Assembly: GCA_946481275.1 (NCBI GenBank)
Contig: CAMLMV010000023.1
Coordinates: forward strand, 1-64,000
Reading direction: 5' to 3'
DNA length: 64,000 nt
DNA from: an uncultured Massilia sp.
GTDB lineage: Bacteria; Pseudomonadota; Gammaproteobacteria; Burkholderiales; Burkholderiaceae
Part shown: positions 35,633 through 44,533 of the stretch, in pieces
Layout of the letters: each line of letters opens with the position of its first letter
Numbering within the stretch: position 1 is the stretch's first letter
Notes under the pieces: generated by a model
Seen by the model: only the letters and a program-made list of their open reading frames with translations
Databases searched by the model: none
What the model was told of the DNA's origin: nothing
Made by a program: the position numbers and the translations under genes

Positions 35633-35660
35633 TTGACAGCGAGCGCGGCTGTATTACACT
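35633..35660 (+). promoter_or_regulatory. Promoter of the second GH35 gene
   Basis: TTGACA (35633-35638) and TACACT (35655-35660) are 16 bases apart on the plus strand, about 87 bases before the start at 35747. Just before the -35 lies AAAGTATACGCCACCGTAAA (from 35607), similar to the sequence near the other GH3/GH35 promoter. Confidence 0.55.
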
Positions 35661-35746
35661 GGCAACAGCCGGCTCGCCGGTATCCCTTCCCAATCGATGG
35701 CCGGCACGTCCACCGTGCTGCCGGCCTACTTACGTCCAGGAAAACC

Positions 35747-37417
35747 ATGAACGTCGTTTCCTTGCAGCGTCTGCGCTGTGCTTCCCTCGTCGCCGCAGCC
35801 CTTCTCGGGTGCGCGCCCGCCGTGCACGCGAACGCGGCAACCAACCCGATGCCCCAACTCGTACAAAAGAACGGCAAATTTGCCTTGATGGTCGATGGGG
35901 CGCCCTACCTGATCCTTGGGGGCCAGGCCAACAATTCAAGCAATTATCCCGACGTGTTGCCGCAGGTGTGGCCGGCGATCCATGACCTGAAGGCGAATAC
36001 GCTGGCGATGCCGGTGGCCTGGGAACAGATCGAACCGGTGGAGGGAAAATTCGATTTTCGTTGGGTGGACGAGCTCATTCGCCAGGCGCGGCAACACAAT
36101 GTGCGCCTGTGCCTGCTCTGGTTCGGCACGTGGAAGAACACCAATCCCAACTACGCACCGGCGTGGGTGAAGCTCGACAACAAGCGGTTTCCGCGCCTGA
36201 TCAAGAAAGACGGCAGCACGTCGAACGCCCTGTCGCCGCATGCCCGGACGACGCTTGATGCCGACATCAAGGCATATTCCGCGTTGATGAAGCACTTGAA
36301 GGAAGTCGACGGCAAGCGCCATACCGTCATCCTGATGCAACCGGAGAACGAATCCGGCGTCTTCGGCAGCGTGCGCGATTATTCCCCGGCCGCGAACGCC
36401 CTGTTCGCGCAACCGGTCCCGCAGGCGCTGCTCCAGCGGCTGAACAAGCAGCCGGGCACGTGGCAGGAAGTCTTCGGCGCGGATGCCGACGAATTCTTCC
36501 ATGCCTGGTCGATCGCGTCGTACATCGAGCAGGTGGCGGCGGCGGGCAAGGCCATCTATCCGCTGCCGACCTACCTGAACGCATCGCCGCGCGATCCGGA
36601 TCCGAAGAAGAAGACGGTGCCCGGCCTGTTCTACGGGAGCGGCGGCGCGACCTGGAACGTCATCGACATCTACAAGGTCGCGGCGCCGCACATCGACTTC
36701 CTCTCCCCCGACATGTACATGCCCGAATCGGACGTGTACGAGGCCCAGCTCAGGCACTACCGGCGCCCCGACAACGCCCTGTACATCGCGGAAAGCGGCA
36801 ACAAGGACGTCTACGCGCGCTACATCTTCACCGTGCTGGGACAGGGCGGGATCGGCTTCGACCCGTTCGGTTTCGACTACACCGGGTACAGCAATTATCC
36901 GCTGGGCGCCAAGGACTGGGGTCCGGACGCCGTGAAGCCCTTCACCCGCGTGTATTCGCTGTTCGCGCCGATGGCGCGCGAATGGGCGCGCCTGAGCTTC
37001 GAGTCCGAAGTCTATGGCGTATCGGAGCCGGACGATCACGGCAGCCAGGAGATCGACCTCGGCCCCGCATGGGCGGCCAAAGTGAGCTATCGTCAATGGC
37101 AGATGGGCGAGACGTACTGGCTGCGCAAGAAGGACGACCTGCCGAAGGGATCGGACGTGCCCAGCGGGGGCGTGGCGCTGGCGAAGCTGGCGGACAACGA
37201 ATACCTGGTGACCGGCCAGAATGCCCGCCTCACGTTCAGCGTCAACAAGAACGTCAAGGATCGTGCCGCGATTTTCGAGCGTGTCGAGGAAGGCCGTTTC
37301 GTCGACGGCAAGTGGGTCATGTCGCGGGTGTGGAACGGCGACCAGACCGACTATGGCCTGAACTTCACCGACAAGCCGGTGATCCTCAAGGTCAGGCTGG
37401 GCGCCTACCTCTTCTGA
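35747..37417 (+). CDS. GH35 beta-galactosidase-type enzyme, secreted (paralogue 2)
   Basis: 556 residues from the ATG at 35747, behind AGGA. The signal peptide is MNVVSLQRLRCASLVAAALL with cleavage near HANA. The barrel shows APYLILGGQANNSSNYP, AWEQIEPVEGKFDF and VILMQPENESG with acid/base Glu202, and NALYIAESGNK with likely nucleophile Glu349. The C-terminal part (VSGGVALAKLADNEYLVTGQ-type strands, then ERVEEGRFVDGKWV) matches that of paralogue 1 (EEGRFRDGQWIPGR), so both share the DUF5597-like domain. The acid/base loop differs (NESG here, NEVG there), so specificity may differ. Its stop overlaps the next start (TGATG), so it is co-translated with the Abhydrolase_10 lipoprotein. Confidence 0.86.
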   Translation: MNVVSLQRLRCASLVAAALLGCAPAVHANAATNPMPQLVQKNGKFALMVDGAPYLILGGQANNSSNYPDVLPQVWPAIHDLKANTLAMPVAWEQIEPVEGKFDFRWVDELIRQARQHNVRLCLLWFGTWKNTNPNYAPAWVKLDNKRFPRLIKKDGSTSNALSPHARTTLDADIKAYSALMKHLKEVDGKRHTVILMQPENESGVFGSVRDYSPAANALFAQPVPQALLQRLNKQPGTWQEVFGADADEFFHAWSIASYIEQVAAAGKAIYPLPTYLNASPRDPDPKKKTVPGLFYGSGGATWNVIDIYKVAAPHIDFLSPDMYMPESDVYEAQLRHYRRPDNALYIAESGNKDVYARYIFTVLGQGGIGFDPFGFDYTGYSNYPLGAKDWGPDAVKPFTRVYSLFAPMAREWARLSFESEVYGVSEPDDHGSQEIDLGPAWAAKVSYRQWQMGETYWLRKKDDLPKGSDVPSGGVALAKLADNEYLVTGQNARLTFSVNKNVKDRAAIFERVEEGRFVDGKWVMSRVWNGDQTDYGLNFTDKPVILKVRLGAYLF

Positions 37418-39627
37418 TGAAGATCGAGACCAGCGTTTGCGCTGTCGTCCTCCCGGTGCTGCTCGCCGCATGCGCTACCGGGCCGGGAACACAGGCAAGA
37501 ACAGGCAAAGCCCCGGGCGTCATCGACCGGCTCGAGATCACGTCGACCAACGCGGCATTCGGCGGCGCGATCCCGCCGGGTGCCACCGGCCCATACAAGA
37601 TCATCACCGGCATCGTGCACGGCAGACTGCTGCCGTCCGCCCCCGAAAACGCGGGCATCGCCGACCTCGGCAATGCACAGCCTGATGTCGATGGCTACGT
37701 CGCCTATACGACGGATTTCGTCATACTGCGGCCTGCCGAGGCCGCACATGCGCGCCGTATCATGCTGTACGAAGTGGTCAACCGCGGCACGAAGTTGTCG
37801 CTGCCGCCCCTGCTCGGCGTGAATACGCTTCGCGCGGCACCTCCCGCTGCGTCGTTTCCTTCCCTTTTACGGCAAGGCTACACCATCGTATGGAGTGGCT
37901 GGCAGGGCGGTATCGCACAATCGGGCAATGGTGCGGCGGGTCCGGTCGGTGTCCGATTCCCCACCGCGACACTTTCCGGAGGCGCCCCCATCACGGGGCT
38001 GACCCGCGAGGAATTCGTGCCTGATGGCCAGGTCGGCAAGGGGTCATCGTTCAGGTTGACCTATCCGCCAGCGTCACTGTCCGACCGCTCGGAAGTCGTG
38101 TTCACCGCGCGCGCCACCTGGAACAACGCACAGGGCCTGCAGGACTATGATGCGCCCTCTTCGCCGGTCGCCGACTGGCGTTATGTCACCAATGCGGACG
38201 GGTCCGTCGGCGTCGCGTTCACGCCGCCCCCGCAGGTACCCGGGCCACAGGGCCCGACAGCGCCGGACGCCGGCACGATCTACTCCTTCGTCTACCGGGC
38301 CAGGGATCCGGTCGTGAACGGCATCGGCTTCGCGGCGGTGCGCGATCTCGTGGCATTCTTGCGTTACACGGACAGGGACGGCAGCGGCAACGCCAATCCC
38401 CTGGCGGATCTGAAGCAGGCGCCCTGCGCAATCGCCACGCATTGCCCGGCCCCCTCCCGGGCAAATGTCGATGTCGTGATCGCCCAGGGAACATCGCAGT
38501 CCGGGCGGTTCTTGCGCGACTTCCTCTATCAGGGGTTCAACCGCGATACCGCCGGCCGCAAGGTCTTCGATGGCCTGATCCCGGTGATCCCGGGCGGCCG
38601 CCGGACGTGGACCAATCTACGGTTTTCCCAGATCGGGCGCTGGTCCAAACAGCACGAAGACCACTTCATGCCGGGCGACCAGTTCCCGTTCGCATACAAC
38701 ATTCTGCGCGATCCCCTGACCGGCATCAGCGACGGATTGCTCAAGAAATGCCTGGCCAGCGACACCTGTCCGAAGATCATGCAGATCGACGGCAGCTACG
38801 AATGGTGGGGCGGGCGGGCATCGCTCGTGGTCACCGACGGCACCGGCCGCGACGTGGATTTGCCAGACAATGTGCGCTACTACATGGTGCCGGGCACGCA
38901 GCATGGCGGCGGCTATGGGGTGACGACAGGCGCCTACACGCTGCCGAAAAAGTCCAGCCAATGCCAGTTACCAAACAGTCCGGTCGCATTGAACCCGGTG
39001 CTGCGGGCGATGGTGCCGGCCATGGAGCGCTGGCTGCTCTCGGCGACGCCACCGCCGGCCTCGCGCCATCCAACAGCCTCGGACGGAACCGCCGTCGTGC
39101 CCGAGCGCGTCACCTTCCCACGCCTGGCGAATGCCATCCTGCCCAGCGGCGCGGAAGGCGTGCCGACGCCGCTGTCGCTCGCCTACACGGGCGTGCACAA
39201 CCAGTTGTTCGTCACCGACTACACACGCGCCGAACCGAAGGTCGACCTGACGGCAAGGTATGTGCTCCTGATGCCGCAGGTCGACCGCAACGGCAACGAG
39301 CAGGCGGGCGTTCGGGTACCGGACGTGCAGGTGCCGCTTGCCACCTACACGGGATGGAACGTACGTGGCCAGGGCCATGCGGAGGGCGAGGCCTGTGCGG
39401 CCAGCGGGGCTGCGATTCCGTTCGCCATCCGTGCGGGCGACGAGACTCCCGGTACGGACACCCGTACCGCACTGTCGGACCTCTACCTTGGCCGCGCGGA
39501 TTACCAGGCAAAGGTCGGCGCAGCGGCCAGGCAGTTGAGGGAGCAAGGTTATCTGCTCCCTTACGACGAGACCGTATATGGTGAAAACGCGAAGAAGGTG
39601 TCGCCGCGCCTGCTGCCGACACCCTGA
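37417..39627 (+). CDS. Abhydrolase_10 (alpha/beta hydrolase domain) lipoprotein
   Basis: 736 residues. MKIETSVCAVVLPVLLAACATG has a lipobox LAAC, so it is lipid-anchored. The main part is the alpha/beta-hydrolase domain family PF20091 type: RIMLYEVVNRGTKLSLPPLL, YTIVWSGWQGGI, and the nucleophile elbow IAQGTSQSGRFLRDFLYQG with the central Ser. The His is probably in MVPGTQHGGGYG. Proteins of this group are uncharacterised; they resemble esterases. It is translationally coupled to a GH35 gene, so it may remove acyl groups (acetyl, feruloyl) from the same glycan or glycoside, an inference from context. It ends at a bidirectional terminator. Confidence 0.82.
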   Translation: MKIETSVCAVVLPVLLAACATGPGTQARTGKAPGVIDRLEITSTNAAFGGAIPPGATGPYKIITGIVHGRLLPSAPENAGIADLGNAQPDVDGYVAYTTDFVILRPAEAAHARRIMLYEVVNRGTKLSLPPLLGVNTLRAAPPAASFPSLLRQGYTIVWSGWQGGIAQSGNGAAGPVGVRFPTATLSGGAPITGLTREEFVPDGQVGKGSSFRLTYPPASLSDRSEVVFTARATWNNAQGLQDYDAPSSPVADWRYVTNADGSVGVAFTPPPQVPGPQGPTAPDAGTIYSFVYRARDPVVNGIGFAAVRDLVAFLRYTDRDGSGNANPLADLKQAPCAIATHCPAPSRANVDVVIAQGTSQSGRFLRDFLYQGFNRDTAGRKVFDGLIPVIPGGRRTWTNLRFSQIGRWSKQHEDHFMPGDQFPFAYNILRDPLTGISDGLLKKCLASDTCPKIMQIDGSYEWWGGRASLVVTDGTGRDVDLPDNVRYYMVPGTQHGGGYGVTTGAYTLPKKSSQCQLPNSPVALNPVLRAMVPAMERWLLSATPPPASRHPTASDGTAVVPERVTFPRLANAILPSGAEGVPTPLSLAYTGVHNQLFVTDYTRAEPKVDLTARYVLLMPQVDRNGNEQAGVRVPDVQVPLATYTGWNVRGQGHAEGEACAASGAAIPFAIRAGDETPGTDTRTALSDLYLGRADYQAKVGAAARQLREQGYLLPYDETVYGENAKKVSPRLLPTP

Positions 39628-39633
39628 CAAAAA

Positions 39634-39660
39634 AGCCAGGACAAACGTCCTGGCTCTTTT
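39634..39660. terminator. Bidirectional rho-independent terminator
   Basis: The 9-bp stem AGCCAGGAC/GTCCTGGCT with an AAAC loop has CTTTT after it on the plus strand and TTTTTTG after it on the minus strand. It sits between the convergent hydrolase gene (ends 39627) and TonB-receptor gene (ends 39681) and serves both. Confidence 0.85.
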
Positions 39661-39680
39661 ATTCGGCAGCGACCGCCGGA

Positions 39681-42005
39681 TCAGAAATCGTAGCGCAGCG
39701 TCACCCCGACCTTGCGTTCCTGCGGCAGCAGGCTGGCCAGGTAGCCACCCTGTACACCCGCGGGCGAGAAGCTCGGCATGAGGAACGGCGTGTTGGCGCG
39801 ATTGAAGAGGTTCTGCGCCCACAAGCTGAGTTCCCAGTTCTGCCCCGGATCGCGCACGCCCGTGAAGAGGTCGACCGGCGTGAACGAGCCCATGTGCTGG
39901 CCGGTCGTCACGTTGTAGCGCGGCGGGGTATAGCGGACCAGTCCCCGCACGAACGCATCCACGTTGCCGATCCCGTGCGTGTATTCCGACTGCAGCACCA
40001 TGTTGAACTTGCCGGACTCGTTGCCGAGCGGGTCGGCCAGCGGCCGGTTGCTGCGGCAGACCGACACCTGGCGGCCCGGCTGCACGTGCTTCGTATCCGC
40101 GTCCGGGATGCCGTCGTTGTTCCCGTCGTTGCAGTACAGCGCGGCGTCGACGTAATGCGAATTGACGTAGCTCGCGGACACCTGGGCACGCCAGTTCGGC
40201 AGGATACTCCAGATCGCCGTCGCCTCGATACCGCGGCTGATCACGTCGCCGTTCGTGTTCAGGTTGATCGTTCCGCTCAGGTCGGAGCGATAGGCGCCGC
40301 CCGCGGCGGGGCCCGCCGGCTCGCCCGGGACGGCGGCAGCCCGGATCCCGAGCGCGTTCGCACGGCCGATGTAGTTATCGATGTTCTGCTGGAAGATATC
40401 GGCGTTCAGCACGAGCCTGCGTTGCATCAGGGTCGACTTGATACCCAGTTCGAACGACCTCGACTTCTCGGCCTTGTAGTTGATCAGGTCGGGCGACAGG
40501 CCGGGCGCCGTCACGAACCCGGTCGTGCCGCCCGGGCGGTAGCCGGTGCCCGCGCTGGCGTACGCCATCACGTCCTTGCTGAAGTTATGGCGATAGCTGG
40601 CCGAGCCGGTCCAGGCCTTGTCGCTCATGTGCGCGCGATCTTCAGGCAACGATGCGATCTTGTTGCCGAAGACCTCGAGGTACTGCTGGCTGTACGAACG
40701 GCTCTTCTGCACGCGCAGGCCGATCTGCACCTGGTCCACGTCGCTGATGGCGAAGCGGTGGTCGGTGAAGAGCGCCTTGCCTTCGCTGAACGTGCCGGGC
40801 GCGGTCGTACCCGTGAGGACGGCTTCCATCGGGGGCAGGAACGGGCCGGGATAGAAGTACGGGAACTTTTGCGTGAACATGGCCGTGGCGTCGCCGTACG
40901 AGTAGTACGCACCGACCATGTAGTTCCACCAGCGCTGGCCCGTCGACTCGAACCGTAACTCGTGCGTGCGCTGCATGCCTTTCACGCGGACCGACTGCTG
41001 GTTGCTCCAGCCCGGGATGACGTTGGCGATGTCGGTATCGCGGTCGTTGTTGTCGGTCGTCTGCTGGAAGCCGCCGATGTAGCTGAGGCGGTGCCCGTCG
41101 AGGTCCCAGGTCGCGCTGAGCGACGTCAGCTTGGTCTTGTTGTAGAACTGGTAGGGACCTTCGACGATGGACTTGCGATCGGAGAAATTCAGCTCCGGGC
41201 CGGGCTGGCCCGGGAATGGCCGGCCGATCGCAATCGGCGGATTGACCTGGTTGGACGTCAACTGCTGATGCACCAGGAGGAATTCAAGCGACTTCGTCGG
41301 CTGGTACAGCACCGAGACGCGTGCGCCCTGGTTCCGGTCGCTGTTCGCCTGCCCGTTGTTCAGGTTGCGTACGCCCGACTCGGTATAGCTGTTCAACCCA
41401 GCCACGCGAACGGCAAGGACGTTCGGGACCAGCGGGACGTTGACGGCGGCCTGGGTATTGCGCATCTGGCGCGAACCGAAGGTCTGGACCAGGCGGCCGC
41501 CCGTCTCGCTCGTGTCCGGGCGCTCGCTGGCGATGGTGATGGATCCGGCAGGCGTGGTCACGCCGCGCAGCGTGCCCTGCGGGCCGCGCAGGACCTCGAT
41601 GCGTCCGATGTCGAACATGCCCCGGAAGGCCTCGGCGGCGCTGATCGGCGTCTCGTTCCAGTAGATCTGTACCGCCGGACTCGTGCCCGTATCGGGGTCG
41701 AACGTAATCCCGCGCAGCTCCACGGTCTGGCCGCGGCCGTCGGCGGGATTGAGCACGAGGCCCGGCACCAGCTTCTCGACATCCTCGAATTTCTGGATGT
41801 TCAGCTTCTGGATCGACGCGCCGCTGACGGCATCGACCGCCATGGGCACGGACTGGATGCTTTCCTTGCGCTTGGAAGCCGTCACGACGACCTCGGGAAC
41901 CTTGCCGTCGTCCTTGGGTGCCGCCTGTTGTGCCGCGGCGGGAAACGCAAGGCCGAGCGCAGCGGCGCACACTGTCAGTCTGATTACAGCATCGTTACTT
42001 TTCAT
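39681..42005 (-). CDS. TonB-dependent outer-membrane receptor
   Basis: 774 residues from the ATG at 42005, behind GGAGACGAA. The signal peptide is MKSNDAVIRLTVCAAALGLA with cleavage at AAAQ. A TonB box-like VPEVVVTASKR and the plug (SVPMAVDAVSGASIQKL, IEVLRGPQGTLRG, PAGSITIASERP) are followed by the 22-strand barrel ending KVGVTLRYDF with the usual C-terminal Phe. No SusD partner or N-terminal signalling extension is encoded, so it is of the proteobacterial glycan/glycoside TBDT type. It is the only outer-membrane importer in the locus, and the motif copy at 42134-42152 lies 129 bases upstream. Confidence 0.92.
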   Translation of the reverse strand: MKSNDAVIRLTVCAAALGLAFPAAAQQAAPKDDGKVPEVVVTASKRKESIQSVPMAVDAVSGASIQKLNIQKFEDVEKLVPGLVLNPADGRGQTVELRGITFDPDTGTSPAVQIYWNETPISAAEAFRGMFDIGRIEVLRGPQGTLRGVTTPAGSITIASERPDTSETGGRLVQTFGSRQMRNTQAAVNVPLVPNVLAVRVAGLNSYTESGVRNLNNGQANSDRNQGARVSVLYQPTKSLEFLLVHQQLTSNQVNPPIAIGRPFPGQPGPELNFSDRKSIVEGPYQFYNKTKLTSLSATWDLDGHRLSYIGGFQQTTDNNDRDTDIANVIPGWSNQQSVRVKGMQRTHELRFESTGQRWWNYMVGAYYSYGDATAMFTQKFPYFYPGPFLPPMEAVLTGTTAPGTFSEGKALFTDHRFAISDVDQVQIGLRVQKSRSYSQQYLEVFGNKIASLPEDRAHMSDKAWTGSASYRHNFSKDVMAYASAGTGYRPGGTTGFVTAPGLSPDLINYKAEKSRSFELGIKSTLMQRRLVLNADIFQQNIDNYIGRANALGIRAAAVPGEPAGPAAGGAYRSDLSGTINLNTNGDVISRGIEATAIWSILPNWRAQVSASYVNSHYVDAALYCNDGNNDGIPDADTKHVQPGRQVSVCRSNRPLADPLGNESGKFNMVLQSEYTHGIGNVDAFVRGLVRYTPPRYNVTTGQHMGSFTPVDLFTGVRDPGQNWELSLWAQNLFNRANTPFLMPSFSPAGVQGGYLASLLPQERKVGVTLRYDF

Positions 42006-42133
42006 TTCGTCTCCAAATTTTTTTCCATGTTGGTGCTGATGCAGGTGTTCTTGTGTGGTCCATTGCAGCATCTCGTATTCCGGCCCGCCCATGGCAACTG
42101 CACGGTCATCTTGCGAGCTTTGCGCGCTGCCGG

Positions 42134-42152
42134 CATCGTCCGTTCAGACGGT
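42134..42152 (+). promoter_or_regulatory. Shared 19-bp motif, copy 2 (TonB-receptor upstream region)
   Basis: CATCGTCCGTTCAGACGGT, identical to copy 1 at 19115-19133 (opposite strand) and one mismatch from copy 3. It lies 129 bases before the receptor ATG, beyond the terminator of the GH3 operon, so it belongs to the receptor promoter. Confidence 0.65.
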
Positions 42153-42187
42153 ATGGACGCGCGCCGTGACGGCGCACCCAAAAAGAC

Positions 42188-42222
42188 GCGCCGCCGGCGC
42201 ACTGTCGTGCGGCCGGCGGCGC
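42188..42222 (-). terminator. Rho-independent terminator after the GH3-GH3 operon
   Basis: GCGCCGCCGGC/GCCGGCGGCGC continues with GCAC/GTGC, giving 15 bp with one bulged G and a 4-base loop. The minus strand continues GTCTTTTTGGG. It starts 13 bases past the GH3 stop. The shape is nearly the same as the hairpin at 32915-32951. Confidence 0.85.
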
Positions 42223-42234
42223 CGGAAGATAGGA

Positions 42235-44526
42235 TCAGGTGCGGACCAGGACGAACGGCACGGGCATGCCCGCGACCGAATCCGGCGCGATCACGACTTC
42301 GAACACGCCCGGGTCCGTCCGCGTGGCGGTATCGGCATGCACGTACGCGAGATCCTTCGTGGTGAGCACGAATTCGACGTCCGCGCTCTCGCCGGGGGCC
42401 AGGTCGAGATGGCGGATGCCCTTCAACGCCCGCACGGGCTGGACGATTTCCGCGACCCTGATACGGAGATACAGCTGCGCGACTTCATGATGCCGTCTCG
42501 TTCCGGTATTCGTGACGCGCGCCCTGACCGTCAGGGAACCGTTCATCCGGATGCGAGGGGCACTGATTGCAGTCGGGCCGTAGGCAACGGTCGAATACCC
42601 CAGTCCATGCCCGAACGGATACAGCGCGCTGGTCGAGACCTCGCGGTAGCGCGCACCGACAGGCGGCCCTTCCACCATGCTCGGCCTGCCGGTCGCCCGG
42701 TGGTTGTAATAGAACGGTTCCTGGCCCGCACGGCGCGGAAAACTCACCGGCAGGCGGCCTTGTGGAGCTGCGTCGCCGAACAGGACGTCGGCGATCGCAT
42801 TCCCGGACTCCGATCCGAGGAACCAGGTGCACACGATGGCCTGCGCGTTCTTCACGGCATTCGGCAGTTCCAGCGCCCGGCCGTGCTTCAGCAGGATGAC
42901 CATGGGCTTGCCGACGGCAGCGACAGCGTCGATCAGGTCGACCTGCGCTTTCGGGATCGTGATGTCGGCACGTGACGCGCCTTCGCCGGACATGTTGGTC
43001 GCCTCGCCAACATAGAGCACCGCCACGTCCGCAGCGCGCGCGGCGGCCACCGCGGCGTCGATGCCGCCTTCGAGCGGCCGCTCGACACCGCATCCGGGCA
43101 CGACGGACAGCGCGCCGCCCGCGCCCAGTGCGGCGCGTACGCCTTGCTCGAGCGTCACGGCGGATTTCATGTCGGGGAAGACCATCCACGGCCCCAGCGC
43201 ATTGTTCCTGTCCGCGACAAACGGGCCGATCAGCGCGATGGATTTGCCCGCCTTCGGCAGCGGCAGCAGGTTGCGTTCGTTCCTGAGCAGGACGATCGAT
43301 TTGCGCCCCGCTTCGCGCGCGAGGGCGATGGCTTCGGGGCGGCGGATGTCCGTCGCCATGCGCGCCGGATCGAGCGAACGGTATGGGTTCTCAAAGAGAC
43401 CCAGCGCCTTCTTCACGCGCAGCACGCGGCGCACCGCCTCGTCGACGACGGCCATCTTGAGCCGCCCCGACTGCACCAGCGCCGGAATGTGCTTGAGATA
43501 CAGTCCGCCCTGGATCGACATGTCGCAGCCGGCCGTGATGGCCTTGAGGACTGCGTCCTCCTCGTCGGCCGCGTAGCCGTGGTCGACGAGCTCCTTCTCC
43601 GAATTGAAATCGGATACGACGAGCCCGCGGAACGCCCATTCGCCACGGAGGATGTCCGTCAGCAGATGGTGGTTGCCGGTCGACGGTACGCCGCCGGTGT
43701 CGTTGAAGCTCGCCATCGTCGTCAGCGCGCCCGCATCGAAGGCCGCCCTGAACGGCGGCAGGTGCACTTCGCGCAGCGTCGTCTCGGGGATGTCGGCCGT
43801 GTTGTAGTCCATGCCGCCCTGGACGGCACCGTAGCCCGCGAAGTGCTTCGGGCAGGCCAATAGCGAATCGTTCGCGCGCAGGTCGGGGCCCTGGAAGCCG
43901 CGCACGCGTGCCTGGGCAAGGTGGCTGCCCAGCCACGGATCTTCGCCGGCGCCTTCCACCACGCGCCCCCAGCGCTGGTCGCGGGCGATGTCGACGGCGG
44001 GCGCGAACGTCCACTGGACGCCGAATGCCGTTGCCTCGACAGCCGTCGCCCGGGCCGTGCGTTCGCACAGGTCCGCGTCGAAGCTCGCCGCCTCGCCCAG
44101 CGGGACGGGGAACGCCGTCTTCAGGCCGTGGATGATGTCGGCCGCGAAGATCAACGGGATGCCGAGGCGGGACTTCTCGACGGCGATCTGCTGCATCGAG
44201 CGGCCCAGCTTCACGTCGTCGGCGTTGAACAGCCCGGTGAGGCGGCCTTTCGCAATCTCGTCCAGCGTGGTCTGCAGCGCCGGCTCGGGTCCCGTGACCG
44301 GATTCACGAGGCGGCCGATGCCCTGCGCGCCGTTCATGGTCAGCTGGCCGGCCTTTTCCTCGATCGTCATGCGCTTGATCAGCCGCTCGATGAACGGGTC
44401 CACGGCGCCCGTCCGCCCCGCGGCCATGACGGGCAGGCCGAACCCGATGGTCGTCACCGCGAGGGAGCCTGCGAGAAAGGTCCGACGCGATGCGCTGAAC
44501 GGGGAATTGTCGTTGGTATTGTCCAT
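42235..44526 (-). CDS. GH3 beta-glucosidase, BglX-like, Tat-like signal
   Basis: 763 residues. SASRRTFLAGSLAVTTIGFG is a Tat-type signal with the twin Arg. The barrel has RMTIEEKAGQLTMN, HGLKTAFPVPLGEAASFD, DQRWGRVVEGAGEDPW and [18 protein letters not shown]; the nucleophile is Asp306 in GLVVSDFNSEKE. The second domain has VLYVGEATNMSGEGASRADI, matching BglX-type acid/base loops, and an Fn3-like C-terminus. It is closest in pattern to the GH3 at 19166 but not identical in the active-site loops. It follows the GH3 gene at 44534 after 7 bases, so the two are one operon with the terminator at 42188. Confidence 0.92.
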   Translation of the reverse strand: MDNTNDNSPFSASRRTFLAGSLAVTTIGFGLPVMAAGRTGAVDPFIERLIKRMTIEEKAGQLTMNGAQGIGRLVNPVTGPEPALQTTLDEIAKGRLTGLFNADDVKLGRSMQQIAVEKSRLGIPLIFAADIIHGLKTAFPVPLGEAASFDADLCERTARATAVEATAFGVQWTFAPAVDIARDQRWGRVVEGAGEDPWLGSHLAQARVRGFQGPDLRANDSLLACPKHFAGYGAVQGGMDYNTADIPETTLREVHLPPFRAAFDAGALTTMASFNDTGGVPSTGNHHLLTDILRGEWAFRGLVVSDFNSEKELVDHGYAADEEDAVLKAITAGCDMSIQGGLYLKHIPALVQSGRLKMAVVDEAVRRVLRVKKALGLFENPYRSLDPARMATDIRRPEAIALAREAGRKSIVLLRNERNLLPLPKAGKSIALIGPFVADRNNALGPWMVFPDMKSAVTLEQGVRAALGAGGALSVVPGCGVERPLEGGIDAAVAAARAADVAVLYVGEATNMSGEGASRADITIPKAQVDLIDAVAAVGKPMVILLKHGRALELPNAVKNAQAIVCTWFLGSESGNAIADVLFGDAAPQGRLPVSFPRRAGQEPFYYNHRATGRPSMVEGPPVGARYREVSTSALYPFGHGLGYSTVAYGPTAISAPRIRMNGSLTVRARVTNTGTRRHHEVAQLYLRIRVAEIVQPVRALKGIRHLDLAPGESADVEFVLTTKDLAYVHADTATRTDPGVFEVVIAPDSVAGMPVPFVLVRT

Positions 44527-44533
44527 GATCTCG

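Noticed and set aside
42006..42133. Upstream extension of the TonB-receptor frame to 42092
   Set aside because: The added residues (His/Gln-rich) precede a normal signal peptide that begins at 42005 behind a good ribosome site.
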